Counted from the stretch's first letter, positions 11,805 through 24,399 are shown. The stretch is DNA of 64,000 nt from Boletus sp. NGJ (GCA_019096195.1 JAGTXK010000091.1:310001-374000); one strand, 5' to 3'. The notes: generated by a model not told the origin, from the letters alone. Made by a program: numbers and translations.

Positions 11805-14802
11805 TTATAATCCTTCAAAGAACGATAGATCTTGTGCTGATAATCCGCCCGTCTGTTTCGGCTTCGCGGGTTGTAATGATCCGGCATTTGTAGTTGTGGC
11901 AGGGAAAGGGGTACTCGGAGAAGACAACGACAGAATGGGTGTAGATGTGGAAGGCAGTGTCAAGGGGGACGGCTGTAGTTGGTCCCCCGAACCAAGTCCC
12001 TTTCCGCCTGGGACTCCAAAAGGTGCACGCGAGGCACCCGTCACAGGGGATGACACCGTGGAAACCATCCCAAAGCCCCCAGCTGCGCTAACTGGCGCGG
12101 GCCAAGTCTCCAAACCTCCACCAAGAGTATTACCATCACCTAGTAAATCGAACCCTTCCTCTCCAATCAAATTTGGCGACGTAGAGGACGACGCAGGTGA
12201 TGGGATTGCCATCACTTTCTGTTCATCTGAGTCGGGTGAGTTTGGCCACAATACCCCCCCGCGCACTGCCGCGTGGTTTACGAGGATCTGCGTACGCTGA
12301 TGTTCTGCATCGCTGACAGATGACACCGAGAACGCGCTATCAACGAGGCTGGTATGGACAGTTGGTGAGGCGAATGTCTGGCTCGAGGTATGGGCATGGT
12401 GGACACGGGAGGGAAGAGTATCGACTCGAATATGCGATGGTTGCCAGAGTTGAGATCGAGGTTTGATGGGCAATGGAGGCGGTGACGGTGCGGGTTTCCT
12501 ATTCTCACCTCGTGCGACCGAAGGTGGAGAAACAAAATCATCAAAACTATCCAAGGATGCGGAAACAGAAGATCTTGTAGAGCATAATTGATCTACCGAT
12601 GTTTGAGATGCAGGACTTAATATAGATGATATGGAGGACGAGCTTGGGTAGTGTGTATGCTCGTACGTACGACGGGGAGGTGGTGAGGGTGGCAAGGGGG
12701 ATCTTTGAGAAGGGTATGAATCTAAAGGCGGAAATGGTGCAAGAGCCGAGGACGGGAAAGATGCAAATGCAGTGAATTCGTCGTCGGAGTCATAAGAGTC
12801 ATGGAATAAAGAAGTATCAGTGGTCTGCATCGTGGATGAATGGCCAGGTATTATTATAGGGGGAATGACACTCGGTCGAGGTGTTTGTGGAGGGGAAACC
12901 GGTGGTGGGGGGAGGAGTGGTGGAATGGAAAGAAGTAGAGGAACCTTCTGAGGTGGTGGATGCGTGAAGGAAGAATGAGGTTGCGAGTTGGGCTGAGGGA
13001 TTGGTTGAAGTCTTTGCTGTATTGACGGTGTACTCAACTGTCCAAACGCAATAGTTGGTGTTGCTACGTCTTTCAGAGGTAAAAGGGGGCTTTGTGTACG
13101 CGAAAACGAAGCCGCAGGTTTCGGTGATAGTGGGGGAGCCAGGACAGGAACATTAGGTGTATGATCTACACCTTGCATCTGGAAGGTTGTCGGTATGCTT
13201 CCAATCACACTCACACCATTCAAGGTTCCGAGCCCAAGGGCCGAAGAGGGACGGGTTGACAGCATTGGTTGCTTTGAAGGTGGCGGAGTCGGGGGTGGCA
13301 GTTTTGGCGGGAGGGGTGATGAATTACTCGCAGCTGTAAGCGCGTCCGGGTTACCATCATCGATGTCTTCGTCAGGCGGATCGCTGGCACTCGGCACGAT
13401 TTCAGAGAGGAACTCGAGGTCATCAGAAGAGAGCGCCAAGGCGCTATGCTGAGGGCCCTTTATGCGCGAAAACCGATTCAGGAAGCGTGAAACAGCTGAA
13501 GGAGCCGTTGCAGTTGCTATCACTGTGGGCTGAGAGTCTGGAGGTAGCGACGGCGGTGCAGAAGGTGCAGCGTGCGGAGACGGAGGATGGAGAACAGACT
13601 TGACGCTTTCTGAACTTGACCTTGCAGGGGACACGGATGGTTCGCTGGGTGTCTCGATCGGCGTAGCTTGGATTGCGGACGCTCTGCGGTTCCAAAACGA
13701 CAGCAAGCCACCGGCAGCTTTCCTTGGTTTCGACTCCTCAACTGTGCTAAGACGATCTTCCTTTTCAAGAACTCTCCACCCAGCATGAGCCGTATCTGGA
13801 ACGATATCTTGTTTAGTTTTGATGGATTTCTCCCACTCTAATGATCCTTTTGAGGCCAACAAACGAGATAGAGGGCTGCTGGCCGACGTAGGCATGTGAC
13901 GTGTCAGTTTAAGAGCTTCATTCATCGCCTTTGAGGTGGCAGTTGTTGAAAACTGCACAATGGGTGGCAGCGCCGAATCAGCGGGAAGTAATTGAGCGAG
14001 AAGCGCGGCACTGGGGGAGAAGGTCAAGATCATTACAAGATGTACACCGCCAAGTCGCCCAGATTCCAAGACATACATGTCTACAAGATCGTCAAAACCC
14101 GAACTCCCGTTGACCTCGTCACTGGCTTCAGATACTGGCCAAATCTCTTGTGAGACTTGTTGGCAATGGCGGAGTAAGGAGTCTAGCAATCCTGGAGGCT
14201 GCACTAGACTGAGGAATGAGGTGTAGTGTATGTTTATACAAATGTCGTACCACCGCGCGATTGAGTTTCTCTTTCTCCTGGCGGGCAGCCTCCCACTGGT
14301 CAGGAGGCTGAGTTTCCTTGGGATTAGCCTCGGAAGGAGTGGTGCCCCACCCCACGCCCCAGTCACTGTCGGGGGGGTTAAGGGGAGCCTCGAGATTCTC
14401 CTCGACGGATGCATGTGCAACCGATGCGATATTGTGGGGAGTTGTATCAGATGTTGTTTCAGGCACGGGATAAAAGGAGTCTCGGGGAGGTGAGGTGGAA
14501 CGAGCAACCTGAACCTGGTGATCCGAAACGGAAGCATGTGTCGCAGAAGTCGGCTCTGAGACAGTTAGAGAAGGCAGCTGAGAGATGCCAGATTGGTCCT
14601 GTGTGGTGATGTCCTGTTCCAAGGTCATGTCTTGCGACTGCAGGGCGTCGGTAGAGGGATCCCAGGGCGCATCACCTTGAAGCCAATCTGTGCCTCCGGT
14701 TGCGGGCCATTCAGACCAAGCAGTATCTGTTTCCTGAGACTTCCATGGGGAAGAATTTTTCTCGGGGGGATTGTCCCAAGCATTTGCCCATGGATTGTCC
14801 AT
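11805..14802 (-). CDS. Large proline/serine-rich protein of unknown function
   Basis: Two exons give about 980 residues. Exon 1 starts at 14802 with MDNPWANAWDNPPEK and ends QEKEKLNRA. A 55-bp intron (GTGGTA...GTGCAG) joins it to PPGLLDSLLRHCQQVSQEIWP. The only globular-looking part is about residues 180-290, a helical stretch (DDLVDMYVLESGRLGGVHL, SPSAALLAQLLPADSALPP, NEALKLTRHMP). The rest is disordered and very rich in Pro and Ser, and the C-terminus is AQDLSFFEGL. Repeated NPW/DNP motifs at the N-terminus and the acidic phenylalanine motif DSDDEFTAFASF resemble short peptides that bind clathrin-adaptor ear domains. An accessory role in endosomal or Golgi traffic is therefore a guess. I recognise no named family. 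It sits head-to-head with the Ste50/Ubc2 gene across 125 bp. Confidence 0.7.
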
Positions 14803-14927
14803 CGTGGTTGCTGGTCAAGCTCGCCATCCGAGTCGGCTCCGTCACTTTGCCAGATACCACGTGATCTGACAGCGTCCTTGTGGATCATGGGTCACTTTCT
14901 TCTCTCTCCATCCCACAGTGCATTCTC

Positions 14928-17276
14928 ATGGTCATGGACATCGCCAACGACGGCGAAACCATCCTCGACTGGAACGAGGACCGCGTTCACCAGTGGTTCA
15001 CTGCTCTGGGATTTCCGCAGTACGAACACCAGATCAGAGGTACCTCGCTCGCTCAGCCCGTAGCAACTATACCTCACATTGTGCTATCCAGAACATAACA
15101 TCTCCGGGGACGTTCTATGCATGCTAGATCCGGAGACCCTCAAGGCAGTCGGAGTCGCCACCGTCGGCCAGAGGTTAGCCATCCTCAAAGCAATCTACCT
15201 AGCCAAGGTCGCATACCACATACCTATCGACTGGGATCACTACGTCCCCCCCTGTATGTCCATCTCACCAACCGGCTCCCTCGTATTGAGCATGTCTTGC
15301 AGCCGAGGCCCAGGAACGTGTCGTGTCTGTTGAGAAACTCAATGACCTCATCAAGGAGCAGGGTAGGTGCCTCTCGTTCGGTTTTCCTTTCCTCGTTGCT
15401 TCCTGGATTTACAGCTCAGCGTGTCTCATACCTCGAAGAAGACAACAGACGTCTAAAGGAGACCGTCGATATATTGCTCGAGGAATTCAGCCAAGTTCGT
15501 AATTCACAACGATCGGTGCGAGTATTTTAATGACAGTCGGCAGGCTGTTCACCACTCTCGCAAACAGGATGAACCCACGTTAAAGCGACAACCTTCTTTC
15601 AAGTGGGCTCAGTACCCAAATCCTGCAAAGTCGCCCACAAAGCCAGAATTGGAGTCTCCAAATCCCTCGCCTCATCAAACGGAACATGACATATCTCAGG
15701 TTCGCTCCACGCAACCTAATCCAATCCAATCCGCCTCTTCTGCATCACAAAGGAATCCAGCACCCTCCATGACCGAGTCACCTGGTCCTCAACCATCGTC
15801 ATCTGCAAAAACGAACCGGCAAGAAAGCTCAGACAATCTCAAGAGTTTCAAAGTTAGCTTGGAGGACCCGACGTGGAAAGTTTTGCCCGCTGCGTTGAAG
15901 AAATATAAGATCAATAACGATAACTGGCAAAACTATGCTATGTTCATATGTTATGGATCAGCTGGTACTAGGCACACTCCCGTTACATTGTCCTCCACAC
16001 TCACAATCTGTCTTACAGGAAATCGCATCGAACGATGTCTTAGTTACGATGAGAAACCGTTGCTTCTCTTTCAAAAACTAAAGGATGCGAAGAAAAACCC
16101 CGTTTTCATGCTGAAGCATATCAAAGATATACGTTCCCCAATCGCGGTTGCTCAACAAAAACACGCTCTGCGCAAAGCCTCCATTTCATCCGAACATACA
16201 GGCAGCAACAGTACCACACCTAGTGTCACACCGTCGCATCCCAATAAGCCTATCGCTGTTGGCCAGGGTAAAGCAATTGCCCGTCCTCCGAGGCTTGAGG
16301 TGAGTGACCTATCGACACCACTCACAGGCACTATACCGCAAGCCGGCTGGCCCGAGGTCATGTCACCGGTCGCCGAAAATAAATCTGGTGAGGATGGTAG
16401 CAGTCGCGAGATCGTCTCCGCTACGTCGGTCAATTCGGGACAGAATTGCGACTCCACCAAATCTAGATCAACGACCTTGTATGGATCAGTCGAAGCAGAG
16501 AGTACGAAAAGAGAGATACCTCCATCAATGGGTGTTTCATATGCGGTGGCGATATACCCCTATATGGCCGAACAAGAGGACGAATTTGATGTCGTCGTGT
16601 GCGTATTCTTTCTCTTGACGATCTGGTAGTCTGTCTTATCCAGGCGCATAGTGGTGATACCTTTGTCATCCTTTCTCGAGCCCGTGGCTGGTGGGTTGTG
16701 CAGCGTGACCCAACGGGCTCCGGTGTTGTCGACACCGATACCTCGAAACAAGGATGGGTACCCGCAGGTTGTTTGTTGGAGACAAATGTCCCAGTCGCAT
16801 CAGCGATAGCCGAAGCAACAGCGGCGGCCAAGGCATCTGGATCCCCTGATGTTTCCGAGAACAAGACACCGATCTTGCCATTGAGCATTATATCAACAAG
16901 CTTCCCCGGCGTTGCGTTGATGGACTACAAGAAGAAAGGGGACGAGGAGCTGGATCTGGCAAAGGACGATGCATTGAGGGTGTTCAAGCGATACAACCAT
17001 TGGTCATATGTGCGTTTCCGCCACTTCGATCGTGTCTGAAGCTAAGCATTCACTTTATAGGCTGTCAAGGAGGAGGGTGGCGATCGCGGCTGGGTGCCTT
17101 CTTGGTTTATTGGGAAGGTGCCAACTCCTGGTGGTGCGCCAACAACGCCAAGCACAAGCACAGCTCCGGCAATGAGTAATGGACCGTCCCTCGACGCTGA
17201 TGTCCCGACCCAATACCAGGTCTCACCAATGTCGTCTGCATTCCCTGGCCCAATGCAGAGTCGCGGACTCGCATGA
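14928..17276 (+). CDS. Ste50/Ubc2-type MAP-kinase pathway adaptor
   Basis: Domains in order are SAM (DWNEDRVHQWFTALGFPQYE ... GDVLCMLDPETLKAVGV), a coiled coil (YLEEDNRRLKETVDILLEEF), a Ser/Pro-rich linker, a Ras-association domain (FKVSLEDPTWKVLPAALKKY ... LLLFQKLKDAKKNPVFML), another linker, and two SH3 domains. SH3-1 starts YAVAIYPYMAEQEDEFDV; SH3-2 starts GVALMDYKKKGDEELDL and ends DRGWVPSWFIGK. Ascomycete Ste50 has only SAM and RA. The extra paired SH3 domains match basidiomycete Ubc2, first known from Ustilago, which links Ras and the MAPKKK in pheromone, mating and filamentation signalling. I take 14928 as start; the ATG six bases later is equally possible. There are about eight exons. 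It shares an upstream region with the minus-strand unknown gene. Confidence 0.87.
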
Positions 17277-17717
17277 CGATTTGTACTATCACCATCCGGT
17301 GTATCTATTCTGCTTTCTCAACGATTTCTCCGCACCCGATCTTTCGCATCCACTTAATATTCATTCGATAACAAGCTACCACGTCGGTTGCATCGCTATC
17401 TTTTGTTCTTTGTTAATGCTCACATATTCCACATGAACACATACCTTGTTCGTTCCTTCCACCCGGAGAGTACAACATTCCGCTTACGCACTTGCCATGA
17501 CACGATTTCCTTTGGGTTCCGATGATCATGATGCAGGGTGGGTCCATCTGCCATCTCCATGTCTGATCAACCTCTCGTCCATCGTCAATACCTTCTTGTA
17601 ACGTATAAATTTAATGGACCCTATAACGAACATTTTGTAAGTATACGGTTGATGGCAGTCCATAACTCGAACTCATGGCGGGAGCTTAAATCCATTGATC
17701 GCATTTGCTAGACGTAT
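17277..17717. other. Convergent intergenic gap
   Basis: About 440 bp lie between the Ste50/Ubc2 stop and the Nudix stop. The sequence is T/C-rich and looks like two 3' UTRs. I see no gene. Confidence 0.45.
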
Positions 17718-18797
17718 CTAATGGTAGACTTTCAACACCTTCATCAACAGGGAGAGGTACCACCCTGTTAGCCCCCAGACCTCGAGTCTCCCGCTATGGA
17801 TTTCGGATTGCCCGGGTGTATCACTTGACTCCCACAGACCGCCGGGTGGAACAAGGTCCGAAACACCAACAGCCCAGTACGGTCTTCCGCCACGGAATTG
17901 ATGAGGTCTGAGCCGAGCGCGCGAGATGACCGCCGTAAGGGGGAGATGGAAGATGGTAGCTACCTCGGGTTGGGATATCGTCAACGATGTGAGGGATATA
18001 GATGGGAGTGGGGTATCAATGTTATCGCCGAACGCATTCTGGCTTGAGCGGGTATTTTTACTTTCCAAGTCGAGATCGGTCTGTCTGTAATCGGTGTTTG
18101 ATTCATGGCTTGAGGGTAACGGCGCGTTTCCGCGCGGATAGATAAAACCCTGGAAGCAGAAGTTCATTAGTGGGCTGGCCAGCGTTCGACTAGATAGAGG
18201 ACGTACGACGTAGGGCCACACTCGTAGACCTCTGAGGCTCAATTCAGCAGGACCAAATTGTCCTATTATTTCGATCTGACCAGGAAGCACGCCTACTTCT
18301 TCATGTGTTTCCCTCAACGCTGTGGCTAGGAAAGATGGATCTGTCTAGAGGGATGAGCATTATCCATCGCTCGCCAGCACCGAAAGGGGTGGGTCACTAC
18401 CTTGTCTACTCTACCGCCTGGAAAGCTGCCTCCGAGTCAGGGTGAGAACGACGCAGCACCGCTCCAGCACCCACCTCACTTCACCAGCATGCGTCCTCAG
18501 CTTCCCTCTGACCTCGAGTAGCACGCCGGGTGTATCATTCACGTTGCAGAGCGGGACAAGGACAGCTGCATGTGGTTCTGTCGGATCCGGGGCGGTATTA
18601 TCCTGGTCCACCGCCTCCGCGAGGGCTTCTGTGATCCTTGCGAGCGAGGCGCGCGTGAACGGTGCCGTGAGTGAAATGATGGAGGATGATGGCGCGATAT
18701 TCGCCGTTGTCGCAGTCATGAATGTTCTGGACAACATGTTGCCATTCTGTTTGCGAGCGACGGTCCGACAGGCAAGTTGGAGGGAACAGAGCTTCAA
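17718..18797 (-). CDS. Nudix hydrolase, CoA diphosphatase (PCD1/NUDT7 type)
   Basis: Reading from 18797, an N-terminal stretch leads to LRTHAGEVS, spliced into FPGGRVDK and then TDPSFLATALRETHEEVGV. This is the Nudix box (Gly, REThEEvG) preceded by the LRTHAGEVsFPGG pattern specific to CoA pyrophosphatases. Such enzymes cut CoA or oxidised CoA to 4'-phosphopantetheine and 3',5'-ADP in peroxisomes or mitochondria. A 57-bp intron follows WPYVV. The C-terminal half has an insert rich in Ser/Asp and ends TGWYLSLLMKVLKVYH. The N-terminus (MKLCSLQLACRTVARKQ) is basic and could be a mitochondrial presequence, and I see no peroxisomal SKL-type end. An in-frame ATG at 18740 is an alternative start. 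It is head-to-head with CDK7, the start codons being only 95 bp apart. Confidence 0.83.
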
Positions 18798-18892
18798 AAG
18801 GCGGTACAGTACTACTAGGGGTCCGCTGACTTTTTACTAGACCGTATTCGGAAAACGTCCCTTTGAGGAGTATCAATCAGCTTCATATTTAA

Positions 18893-20456
18893 TGGATGCC
18901 GTCGAAAAGGCCAATGCAGAACGTCAGAGAAAATGGTAGCCCTTGTCTGCTCGCTCTCGTGTGCCGTCTTGACCGTCTCGGACGTACTGCAGGGCCAAAG
19001 ACCAGAAAATCGGTGAAGGCACATACGCCGTTGTCTACAGAGGTCCGTCCTTTGCTCATACCCTCACGTACCCCTCTTACCCTCCGATAGGTCACGAGGT
19101 ATCCACCTCAAAGAAAGTCGCCATCAAAAAGATAAAAGTCGGGCAGTTCAAAGATGGCCTCGACATGTCTGCCATTCGCGAAGTCAAGTATCTTCGTGAG
19201 CTACACCACCAGAATATCATCGAGGTAATTCTCTTTCTCTTTGCATGTTCCTTCATACAATACAACTCCCACTCCCGCCAGCTCATGGATGTATTCTCTT
19301 CAAAAACAAACCTCAACCTCGTCCTCGAGTTTTTGGATAGCGACCTCGAGATAATAATCAAGGATCGCACGCTCGTCTTTCTACCTGCAGATATCAAGTC
19401 GTGGATGGCAATGACCTTTCGTGGATTGGAATTCTGCCACAGGAGTTTCATTCTCCACCGGGTGGGTCTATCCTTCGATAATTCTGCGTAGGGCCAATCC
19501 GGTATTCGGCGCATAATGTTGTGTTACTGACGCGATCACGCGACGATCGTAGGATTTGAAGCCAAATAACCTGCTCATCGCCTCTGACGGGCAGCTCAAA
19601 CTCGCCGACTTTGGTCTCGCAAGAGACTTTGCAGACCCCGGATACAAGATGACATGTCAGGTCATCACTCGGTTCGTTCACGTCCCACTTCACCGAGTAA
19701 TCACGCGGTCTCACTTGTTCTGTGTCAGCTGGTATCGGCCCCCTGAACTTTTGTTTGGCTGTAGATACTACGGTACTGCAGTCGATATCTGGTCCGTTGG
19801 GTGCATCTTCGCAGAGTTGATGTTGCGCACCCCATATCTCCCCGGCGAGTCAGACATGGACCAGTTGAAAACCATCTTCCGAGCACTCGGAACGCCGACG
19901 GAGGAGGATTGGCCGGTGAGTGTTTCGCTATCCTAAGCTGCCACCTCTTTTCGACATGAGCTAACTATCGTGATCCGTACGCATAACCCCGATGCCGTTC
20001 CCCAGGGCCATACTAAACTCCCAGATTACGTTCCTGTAGGACAGTTCCCTCGCACTCCCCTCCGTGACCTTTTCACCGCGGCTTCGGGAGACGCCCTGAA
20101 CCTGCTCAGTAGATGCCTCACGTACGAGCCACGACGACGAATCAGTGCACGAGAGGTCCGTCTTTCCGTTTGAGAATTATATGTCGCCGGAATCTTTGTC
20201 TTCATTCTGAACCTGTGATCTTTTCGCACAGGCCCTTCACCACCCTTATTTTACGTCCCTCCCCTATCCAACTCATCCATCTAAACTTCCCAAACCTGCT
20301 TCCGCCCAGTCCCGCCCCCTCGAAGAGGTGGACGGAAATGTCGAACTGTCGGCGTCAGATGCCAAAGCTGCTCCGCCGAACAAATTGAAACGCAAGCTCT
20401 CATCGCCAATGGATGGTCGACCGTTAGCGCGCAAGTTGGATTTTGGAGCATTGTGA
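18893..20456 (+). CDS. CDK7/Mcs6/Kin28-type cyclin-dependent kinase
   Basis: The start at 18893 reads [14 protein letters not shown] and splices into [18 protein letters not shown], the Gly loop. Then come [17 protein letters not shown] (catalytic Lys), [12 protein letters not shown] (the PSTAIRE-helix position), [12 protein letters not shown] (catalytic loop), DFGLAR, and a T-loop with [18 protein letters not shown]. The insert [19 protein letters not shown] and the C-lobe end at [13 protein letters not shown]. The tail contains [18 protein letters not shown]. The SAIREVKYL helix and the [12 protein letters not shown] stretch point to CDK7, the kinase of TFIIH and CDK-activating complexes that phosphorylates the RNA polymerase II tail. 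The activating threonine of the T-loop is present. There are about eight exons with short introns. Confidence 0.87.
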
Positions 20457-20646
20457 CGATTCGCCTGTTCGTTTTGTTACTGGGAGTGCACTCCCCTTGT
20501 AACGTGTATATCTGTATAATATCTAATGATGAATTCCAGTAGTATTGCGGTGACGGGGTGAAGAGATTTGGATTGAGAGCAGGACACAGGAATGAGGAAT
20601 AAAAAAAACACATCGACGCCGGGGTACCAGTATAAGGTAATATATT

Positions 20647-23334
20647 TTAACGAGGCGCATCACAAATGGAACATTTATCTGTAGCACTCGCAGGATTGGA
20701 GAGCGAGCAGACAGAACACATCCAATTACCACTCTCAGGCTTGGAAGGTGGTGTTAGGCCAGCTGCAGACCAATCAAAGCTCTTCTTTGAGGTGGGAGGC
20801 GGTGCTGTTGCGGTGGGAGTAGGAGAGATTGGTGCAGGCGTAGGTGCAGGGGAAGGGGAAGAGGAAAGTGTCGGCGCTTGCCGGGGGGCATCACATATCG
20901 TACACTTTTCCTTCGCACTTGCAGTGTTTAGCAGGCCGCAAAGTGAACACAGCCATGTCTGCGCCGAAGTGGTGGGCGCTTTGATCCCGGCTGCGGTCCA
21001 ATTAAACCCATTCATAGCGCGTACTGGCGCAATGATGGGGGTGAAGTCGTAAGTGGGGAGGGAGGTAACAGCCAAGGAAAGCACAGCGTTTCGTGCCGCG
21101 GAAAAGCTAGGACCAGCAGGGCAAGTAGAGGATGTTCCAGCAGAGAACGTATATTTAGGAAGTTCGTCCACACACATCGCAAGAGCTTCCTCCTTTGGTG
21201 ATAACTTAGGCTCTGCTGGTGCCGCAGTAGTCCTGGGGACGGCGGGTGATGGTACAGGCAGGGGCGCAAAGAACGGTGCAAGGGGTGGTGCCAGTACAAC
21301 GTCCGCAGTCTTGACCTCAACTTTGTCAGCGTGGAAGCTGTACCGAAGCTTGGAAGGTTCCTTCGGCGCAGAAGTCTTCGCACTGCCAATTAGTGGTTTG
21401 TTACCAGAGGGCGGAGACAGCGTGGTTGCTGGCGGTGGTGGAGCTGGCTTGCCATTGATGTGAGCAGTGTCGTCGACAGGCTCAATAATTTCCGCTGGAC
21501 GTATAATTGCTTTAGAAGCACCAGCCTCATCGATTTCTTGGGCTCTGGACGATGGTCTAACAGGCGGGGTTTTACGCCGCTTGGAAGGGCTCCCTTCACC
21601 CCCCGGGATGGTAGCTATTTCCACAACATTGAAAGCGGAGCGCATTGTATATGTAGCGCCGTTAACCGCAGAAGCGAAAGGTTCGCTGTCCGGGACTTCT
21701 TCCGCACGAGATGACTTTTCCATTTCCAGTGGCGGCCTCGAGCGTTTAGTGCCCTGTGAAGGCAAAAGTAACATGAGCCAACCAGCTGGGTTCATCGGAG
21801 GGCCGGCCCACCTTGGGGACAGTGGCTTCGATAATAGCCTGCGCAGACATCTCTGGCACTTGTTCCCTTGACTTCTCAGAAGGCTTGGCAGTAGGTTTGG
21901 GTCGTTTGGCCACAGACTTCCTCACTGGTGCTGGAGGTTTAACAGGACTAGCAGTCTGGTACGGATTAGAGACATCTGGCTTCTTTGTGGGAGTCACCTC
22001 CTTGATGAGCTCAGTCATAAAATCAGCTGCTCGGGTGGGTCGGGAAGGCGGAGAAGCTTGTGGTGGTGAATCGCTCTCCTTCCATGTCTGCCGTAAGGGA
22101 GATGGGATGGCCGGTGTAGTGGGCTTCATGGGAAGCCCACCTGTACGAATGCGAGGTTGTATACCGTTCGCCTTCGGCGTGACCGGCAGTGTGGGAGCAA
22201 ACGAGGCGGAAACAGCAGCTTTACCGTTCAACAATGTCACAGAAGGTGCGGCGGTGTGGTGCGAACGTGGAATAGGAGATTCCGGCACTGAACTTGGGAA
22301 AGTGGTAGTCGAGGTTGAGGGCACTACCGGCTTTTGAGGCGTCGAGAATTCAGCCTCATCACCCACACGCCGCCGCTTCGTGTCAGCTGTCGGCGGTGTC
22401 TTAGGGGGTGACAGCTTAATTCGATGTTGCTGCTGACGAGGCGCAAAACCAGGAGACTGGTAGCGATTGCGGGGACGCGAACTGCCTGCGCCCTGCCATC
22501 TGTACACACCATTAGGATTCCTAGAAAGGGTTTTGCGAGGTGTTTGGATATTGCTAATGCCTTGAGTGTGGTTTGGCGACGTGCTGCGTGAAGGTGACAC
22601 AGAAAACCGAAATGGTTCCGGTTTGTCAGGAACGAACGTTGACCCTAAAGCAACAATGGCAGAGCCCTGAGTAAATATACTTCGCCGCAACAAGCCTCGG
22701 GCGCACCTTGCACGTTTTTCTGGATGTAATCCACAATGCCAGCTGCCTCAAACTCGTTAAGGGGCTGTCCGGCTTTCTCGACCAAAAACCTCGTGACTGG
22801 CTCAAGGTTTTTGACCAGGGAGGAACTGGAAGGGCCAGGTGAAGGTGTGTTCAAAGAAAATGGTTGGTGTGGAGATGATTGTGTAATATGACCTGGGCTT
22901 GCAGTCGGACCGTTCATCACCGATGGCCTTGATGAAATAGATGACGACTAAATGAGGATTGAGCAATCTTGAACTCAAAGGAACGTAGGTACGGGTACAT
23001 GCCTGCTGTTGCGGTGGCGGAGGTGGCGGCAGTGGTGGTGGTGGTGGTGAGAAGCGACGAGGAGGAGGACCTCGCTCAATCTCGCCGTCCAACGGGCCTG
23101 AGATGTCGGAATCCTCTGACTCGCTGTTGCCTCCAAAAGGGTTTAGAAAGTTGATTAGTCCGGAAAGACTCCAAAGCTGTAGAAGCTGTTCAGTGTAATT
23201 GAGGCTCTGAGACAGACAGATGTACGCACCGATTTTCTGGACGGCGAGACATTGCTCGATTTCGAAGGTCGCGCGTATGGCGAAGAGAGGTTGTTTCTGT
23301 TGGCGCGACGGTCATTCCGTCTGACAGCGCTCAT
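20647..23334 (-). CDS. Basket nucleoporin with Ran-binding-type zinc fingers (Nup1/Nup60/Nup153-like)
   Basis: The start at 23334 reads MSAVRRNDRRANRN, followed by a basic serine-rich stretch and, in exon 2, SLSGLINFLNPFGGNSES. That is an amphipathic helix like the membrane-binding helix of Nup1, Nup60 and Nup153. Next come a short helical motif (FLVEKAGQPLNEFEAAGIVD), a long disordered region with KRRR-type signals, and two C-terminal zinc fingers. Each finger is introduced by GFNWTAAG or SFDWSAAG, then W(L/M)CSLCGLLN...KCTICDAPR, the W-x-C-xx-C ... C-xx-C pattern of RanBP2/NUP153 fingers. It probably anchors the nuclear basket to the inner membrane and binds Ran. Yeast Nup1 and Nup60 lack such fingers. 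There are about five exons. The gene is convergent with CDK7 and divergent from the complex I gene. Confidence 0.8.
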
Positions 23335-23542
23335 TGTGAATAATAAATAGCGCTCGCCTCGACGGGGCGAGCAACAAGTGTGAGTGGGACGTGTTCGACG
23401 ACGAGCTCGAGGATGGGCTGAAGGGAGAAGATACGAGAACAACGATCACGACAGGGAATAGCGGGTTTAGGGCCGGACTCGGAAGGACTTGGTGAGTTTG
23501 TTGGCTTTCATTGTTCTGCCAACAACACAACACACGGTCGCC

Positions 23543-24261
23543 ATGCCTGACAAGGTCGTGAAGACGCCCTATCCGCTCATCGACGCGGACCCGCATTTCT
23601 CTCGTGTTGTTCGTTATTTCCGTCCTTCCGACTATGCAACCTGGGCTACAGCAACCTCTGCGTTTCCAGCTGCCTTGTATTTGTGGAGTATGCACCAATT
23701 TCTTTCAGTCCGATTTTCTCTGTAATAGAACAATGCTCTCGCAGACATGGCCGACCCGTTACCACCCAACATCCGCCTCCGTACCACCCTTCGCCTTGGT
23801 GGATTGATGGGGTTCATAGGCGGTTTCCTCTTTGCGTATCAAAATTCAAGCTGTAAGCATCCTCTCGGCATACACCGGGACCTGATCTCATCACACCACA
23901 AGTGCGTTTCTGGGGCTGGACGGAGAACAAACGTGAGGAGGAATTGGACTTGGCCGAGTTGAGGCAACGCGTCGCCGAAGGCAAACCCTTGCATTCCGAA
24001 TCTTCTCAACCACAATGGATACAAGACGTTGCCTACCGCAACTCTGTATGGTCCCAACTCAAATTCCGTGAGTGTCCACCTTGTCGTACATCATCTCTTC
24101 TGACTCGGCTCGCTCAGAGGCGTTCCCGGTGTAAGACGTCTTGTGCCATCTCCGCAGCGTAAGATCCTAACAATCCCCACAGGTTTAACTTTGTCAACCA
24201 CCAACATCATGGTACGGACCCCGCCAAATACGGCGTCGGGGAAAAGGAGTCGGCCCCATAG
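23543..24261 (+). CDS. NADH:ubiquinone oxidoreductase 20.9/21-kDa subunit
   Basis: The protein begins MPDKVVKTPYPLIDADPHFS, then RVVRYFRPSDYATWATATS, the signature of the fungal complex I 21-kDa accessory subunit. The next exon encodes a hydrophobic segment, RLGGLMGFIGGFLFAYQNSS, followed by FWGWTENKREEELDLAELRQ and, after a further intron, FNFVNHQHHGTDPAKYGVG with the stop at 24261. It is a membrane-embedded accessory subunit of the mitochondrial inner-membrane NADH dehydrogenase. There are five short exons. It is head-to-head with the nucleoporin gene across 208 bp and convergent with the peptidase gene. Confidence 0.85.
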
Positions 24262-24399
24262 ATGCTCATACTTCAACTGTAAATTAGTGGTGAGCAATCA
24301 TTGGCTCATATATCGGGATCCTTGGACGGCAAATTCTACTTGTGCAAGCAATTACTCCTCGGGTCTCTTTCCGAATACACGATCTTGTTACATTTATGC

